From Acidobacteriota bacterium (GTDB lineage Bacteria; Acidobacteriota; Vicinamibacteria; Vicinamibacterales; CAVVIG01): 46,688 nucleotides of DNA. The position numbers and the translations under genes were made by a program. Under the pieces are notes generated by a model that saw only the letters and a program-made list of their open reading frames with translations, was not told the DNA's origin and ran no database searches. Within the stretch, counting starts at the first letter, position 1. The number at the start of each line of letters is the position of its first letter. The stretch spans positions 1 through 46,688 of the forward strand of contig JAHFUI010000006.1 in the NCBI GenBank assembly GCA_023265175.1. Reading direction: 5' to 3'. Below are positions 44,172 to 46,688 of this stretch, one piece after another.

Positions 44172-45764
44172 ATGAGCAGGAAGCTTCTGCTGGTTTGCGT
44201 CCTGGCGCTGGCGGCGCTGTCCCTTCGTGCGCAACCGGCCGCCGCGGCGACGACGTGCGAGAACCTGACGATGTTGTCGCTGCCGAATACGACGATCACG
44301 CTGGCGCAGCCGGTCGCTGCGGGAGCGTTTACGCCACCACCAGCCCCGGCTCGCGGCGGAGCCGGCGGCGGCGCGCCCGCTGCCGCGCAGGCTGCTCCCG
44401 GACGGGGGAGAGGGCCGCAGTTTGGCGATCTGCCGGCTTTCTGCCGCGTGCAGGCGGCGTTGAAGCCGTCGAGCGATTCGGACATCAAGATGGAACTATG
44501 GATGCCGGTGGCCGCGAGCTGGAATGGCAAGCTGCGCGGGACGGGCAACGGAGGTCTGGGCGGCGGCGCCGCCGTCGGCGCGGGCGCGCTCGCGAACGGG
44601 GTCCGGCTTGGTTACGCGACGACCGGCAACAACACCGGCCACGAGGGCGACTCGCGCTACGCGATCGATCATCCCGAAAAGATCAAGGACTTCGGGTATC
44701 GTGCGGCCCATGAGATGACCGTCGCGGCGAAAGCGCTCATCAAGGCGTATTACGACAAGGGTCCCACCTATTCCGTGATGGCGGAAGGCGGCGGCGGCAC
44801 GATCGCGGCGCTCAGTTCGGCGCAGCGGTACCCCGAGGACTACGACGTCATTGCCGTCACGGGCATGTCGTCGTACCTGACGCGTCACACCTTCGGCCAG
44901 ATGTGGTACTGGCAGTCGACGCACAAGGACGCGGCGAGCTTCATCCCGCCGGATAAATACGCGGTCCTTCACGAGGCGGCGCTCAATCGGTGCGACGCGC
45001 TGGACGGCCTCAAGGACGGGATCATCGGTGACGTGGAGCACTGCAAGTTCGACCCTGGCGTGATCCAGTGCAAGGGCGCTGAAGCGCCGGCCTGCCTCAC
45101 GAGTCCGCAGGTCGACGCGGCGCGGAAGATTTACGCAGGTCCGATCAATTCGCGCACCAAACAGGAAATCTACTCGCCGATGTACCCGGGCAGCGAGCTC
45201 GGCTGGGGGCAACTGGCGGGCGGCGACACTCCGCTCGGCATTCCGGTGGAGTTCTTCAAGTACTTCGTGTTCAAGGATCCGAACTGGGATTACAAGACAC
45301 GTCCGGTGGATTTCGACACCGACACGGCCCTGGCCGACAAGCCGGACATCCAGCCGGTCAACGCCGTCGACCCCGATCTCAAGAAGTTCTTCGCGCGCGG
45401 CGGCAAGCTGCTGCTCGTGGACGGTTGGGCCGACACGGCCGTCCCGCCAAAGGTCGCGATCAACTACTACAAGAACGTCGTCTCGAAAACCGGCGCGAAG
45501 GCGGTGAAGGAATCGATGCGTTTCTTCATGGTGCCCGCGATGGGCCACGGCCCGGGCACCAACGGCGCGGAGAACATCAACTTCGACGCGCTCAGTGTGA
45601 TCGAATCGTGGAAGCAGACCGGGAAGGCGCCCGATCAGTTGATTGTCGATCACTACAAGAACGGCGTGCAGGTGGGGAAGCGGCTCGTGTGTCAGTACCC
45701 GCGGGTTGCGACATACAAGGGAAGCGGGAACACGGAGGATCCGGCGAGCTATACCTGCAAGTAG
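44172..45764 (+). CDS. Tannase/feruloyl esterase-fold protein, paralogue 3, nucleophile and disulfide cysteines missing
   Basis: Secreted protein of 530 aa; signal LLLVCVLALAALSLRAQPAAA, strong ribosome site AAGGGGGG. It aligns with paralogues 1 and 2 over the full length (TTCENLTMLSLPNTTITLAQ, KPSSDSDIKMELWMP, KFDPGVIQCKGAEAPACL). The nucleophile segment, where the others have NGCSxGGRQ, reads SVMAEGGGGTIAAL (about 201-214), with neither Cys nor Ser. The His end reads AMGHGPGTNG instead of GMxHCGGGEG, so the partner Cys is gone too. Asp (DGWADTAVPP) and His remain. The frame is intact and the gene does not look decayed. It is therefore probably a pseudo-esterase with a binding or regulatory role, or one using a different mechanism. 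Confidence 0.85.
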   Translation: MSRKLLLVCVLALAALSLRAQPAAAATTCENLTMLSLPNTTITLAQPVAAGAFTPPPAPARGGAGGGAPAAAQAAPGRGRGPQFGDLPAFCRVQAALKPSSDSDIKMELWMPVAASWNGKLRGTGNGGLGGGAAVGAGALANGVRLGYATTGNNTGHEGDSRYAIDHPEKIKDFGYRAAHEMTVAAKALIKAYYDKGPTYSVMAEGGGGTIAALSSAQRYPEDYDVIAVTGMSSYLTRHTFGQMWYWQSTHKDAASFIPPDKYAVLHEAALNRCDALDGLKDGIIGDVEHCKFDPGVIQCKGAEAPACLTSPQVDAARKIYAGPINSRTKQEIYSPMYPGSELGWGQLAGGDTPLGIPVEFFKYFVFKDPNWDYKTRPVDFDTDTALADKPDIQPVNAVDPDLKKFFARGGKLLLVDGWADTAVPPKVAINYYKNVVSKTGAKAVKESMRFFMVPAMGHGPGTNGAENINFDALSVIESWKQTGKAPDQLIVDHYKNGVQVGKRLVCQYPRVATYKGSGNTEDPASYTCK

Positions 45765-45771
45765 GAAGGTG

Positions 45772-45879
45772 CTATCGCTTACGCGCCTTGCGGCGCTGAC
45801 GGCGTCCGAGGTAGTCGAGCAGCGTGATGGTTACGGCAAAAAGCGCGATGCCGCCATACAGAACGAAAAAGAAGGTCAT
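45772..45879 (-). CDS. Tiny membrane protein (35 aa)
   Basis: A single membrane helix is followed by a very basic tail: MTFFFVLYGGIALFAVTITL then LDYLGRRQRRKARKR. The positive C-terminus after the helix predicts the N-terminus outside and the tail in the cytoplasm. Its ATG overlaps the stop of the 66-aa gene upstream (ATGA), so the two are translated together. The stop lies 7 bp from the convergent tannase stop. Function unknown; too short for most gene callers, but the coupling and the charge pattern support it. Confidence 0.65.
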   Translation of the reverse strand: MTFFFVLYGGIALFAVTITLLDYLGRRQRRKARKR

Positions 45880-46076
45880 GATTCGTTCCCTCCGGCCAAT
45901 AGAACGCTGCAAATGACGAAAAGGATCCAGAGCGCGAAACCAACGACCGCAAGTCGAAACGAGAACGGACGCCCACCCAGAAACTGTCCGAATACGAGAG
46001 CGCCAGCCGCCACGTTGGCCACGTCTGGCAGCTTGTCGGCAAGAACCGCACGCTGCCTTCGATTCAATACTATCAT
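45876..46076 (-). CDS. Small membrane protein of unknown function (66 aa)
   Basis: MIVLNRRQRAVLADKLPDVA is followed by two hydrophobic segments (NVAAGALVFGQFLG and FRLAVVGFALWILFVICSVLL) and a short AGGNES end. The amphipathic, charged N-terminus (RRQRxxLADKL) followed by two helices fits a small, conserved-looking hairpin membrane protein. I cannot attach a function. It forms a two-gene unit with the 35-aa protein through a 4-bp ATGA overlap. A phage holin-like fold is conceivable but nothing around it is phage-like. Confidence 0.7.
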   Translation of the reverse strand: MIVLNRRQRAVLADKLPDVANVAAGALVFGQFLGGRPFSFRLAVVGFALWILFVICSVLLAGGNES

Positions 46077-46191
46077 CGTCGCCTCACACGATCCGTTGCA
46101 GAACCTGCGTACTTGAGCCTGATTTCGTTTGTTTCAACTGATCGAGTGCAATGGGCGTGCCCGTGATCAGGCTGATTGAAGGTGGGATGGG

Positions 46192-46688
46192 ATGAGAGCT
46201 CGAATAGCTGTCTTTGGACTGGCCGCGCTCTGCTCGGCCAGCCCGCTCTTCGCGCAGCAGCGCAACTATCTTCCCGCGGAAGTCGAGGCGGGTGCGCGGC
46301 TCTTCCAGGCGAACTGCACTACCTGTCACGGTCCAGAGGGCGACGGCGTCGCCGGCGTGAACTTCAGCAAGGGGCAGTTTCGCCGCGCGTCTTCTGACGA
46401 TGATCTCCTGCGCGTCATCGTCAGAGGAGTGCCGGGCACGCCGATGCCACCCAGCAGTTTCTCCGAAAGCCAGGCGGGCACGATCGTCGGATACCTGCGG
46501 TCGATGACGATCGGCGGCCCCGGCGCGATCGCCGGTGGCGACGTTGGTCGCGGCCGATCCCTGTTCGAGGGAAAGGGGCAGTGTCTGACCTGCCATGCCG
46601 TCAGCGGGACCGGCTCGCGAACCGGTCCAAACCTCACTGAGATTGGCTCGTTCCGCCGCGGCGTGGAAATGGAACGATCGCTGCTCGA
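46192..46688 (+). CDS. Di-heme c-type cytochrome, truncated by the window end
   Basis: At least 165 codons. Signal MRARIAVFGLAALCSASPLFAQ. Two cytochrome c domains: the first has QANCTTCHGPEGDGV (CTTCH) with a likely Met ligand in GTPMPPSSFSESQ; the second has GKGQCLTCHAVSGTGSRTGP (CLTCH) and continues past the window. The ATG at 46192 follows GGTGGGATGG, a fair ribosome site. Such tandem cytochromes usually accept electrons from PQQ or GMC dehydrogenases; whether a dehydrogenase is fused or encoded next cannot be seen. Confidence 0.8.
   Translation, partial: MRARIAVFGLAALCSASPLFAQQRNYLPAEVEAGARLFQANCTTCHGPEGDGVAGVNFSKGQFRRASSDDDLLRVIVRGVPGTPMPPSSFSESQAGTIVGYLRSMTIGGPGAIAGGDVGRGRSLFEGKGQCLTCHAVSGTGSRTGPNLTEIGSFRRGVEMERSLL

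Noticed and set aside
44172-45764. Frameshift or sequencing error explaining the missing tannase nucleophile
   Set aside because: The flanking alignment stays in frame on both sides and the change at the distant His-Cys site is coordinated, which a single local error would not produce.
1-46688. tRNA or rRNA genes
   Set aside because: No cloverleaf-like sequence with the GGTTCGA-type T-arm and no conserved rRNA stretch was seen in the intergenic regions.

Overview
The window is GC-rich (roughly two-thirds G+C by eye). Its gene content points to a soil Acidobacteriota, most likely the Vicinamibacteria lineage. The evidence is a VWFA-related protein of the acidobacterial type, a TonB-dependent receptor with an N-terminal carboxypeptidase-regulatory domain, several exported PQQ beta-propeller dehydrogenases, tannase/feruloyl-esterase paralogues, secreted metallo-hydrolases, and many short-period intergenic inverted repeats. 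This assignment is inferred from gene families, not from a marker gene.

Layout. (1) 56-6244: a terminator, a tiny Pro/Glu-rich ORF and a heptanucleotide repeat, then a minus-strand set: SCP2-like/alpha-beta hydrolase fusion, Tat-exported gluconate-dehydrogenase-type subunit 3, GMC flavoprotein and VWFA protein. (2) 6343-10747: secreted proteins on the plus strand (two related proteins of unknown function flanking an MBL-fold hydrolase, then a tannase/feruloyl esterase). (3) 10871-22433: a DUF5916 outer-membrane-type protein (minus), then a Tat-exported ThDP enzyme, cytochrome c, a VapBC-like pair and three PQQ dehydrogenases in a row. (4) 22434-23823: a MazF-like toxin-antitoxin pair with its promoter, and two decayed gene remnants. 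(5) 23824-27990: TonB-dependent receptor and an MBL hydrolase carrying an EF-hand pair. (6) 28202-38819: a Csu-type (spore coat U) chaperone-usher fimbria locus on the minus strand, headed by a membrane PAS-GGDEF-EAL protein. It contains an array of near-identical subunit genes interrupted by a small HTH gene and a lower-GC segment. (7) 39134-46688: a B3-type MBL protein, a fourth PQQ dehydrogenase, two tannase paralogues (one apparently without its nucleophile), two tiny membrane proteins, and a truncated di-heme cytochrome c.

How the genes fit together. Most products carry Sec or Tat signals. The set looks like an envelope-level oxidative and hydrolytic system: esterases that open plant phenolic esters, PQQ and GMC dehydrogenases that oxidise released alcohols or sugars, c-type cytochromes as electron acceptors, and a TonB receptor for uptake. 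The fimbrial operon appears to be co-transcribed with a c-di-GMP enzyme and would serve surface attachment.

Most unusual observations: (a) a dispersed inverted repeat with 9-bp internal periodicity lies between many genes, and in three genes it appears to encode the signal peptide; in one it also supplies the Shine-Dalgarno and ATG. (b) A 45-bp palindromic repeat is inserted exactly in frame in one tannase. (c) A neighbouring tannase has lost the nucleophile and both cysteines of the CS-D-HC motif. (d) An MBL hydrolase contains two canonical EF-hand loops. (e) In the fimbrial subunit array, one copy has been replaced by an HTH gene and AT-richer DNA, leaving only the 3' end of the old gene.
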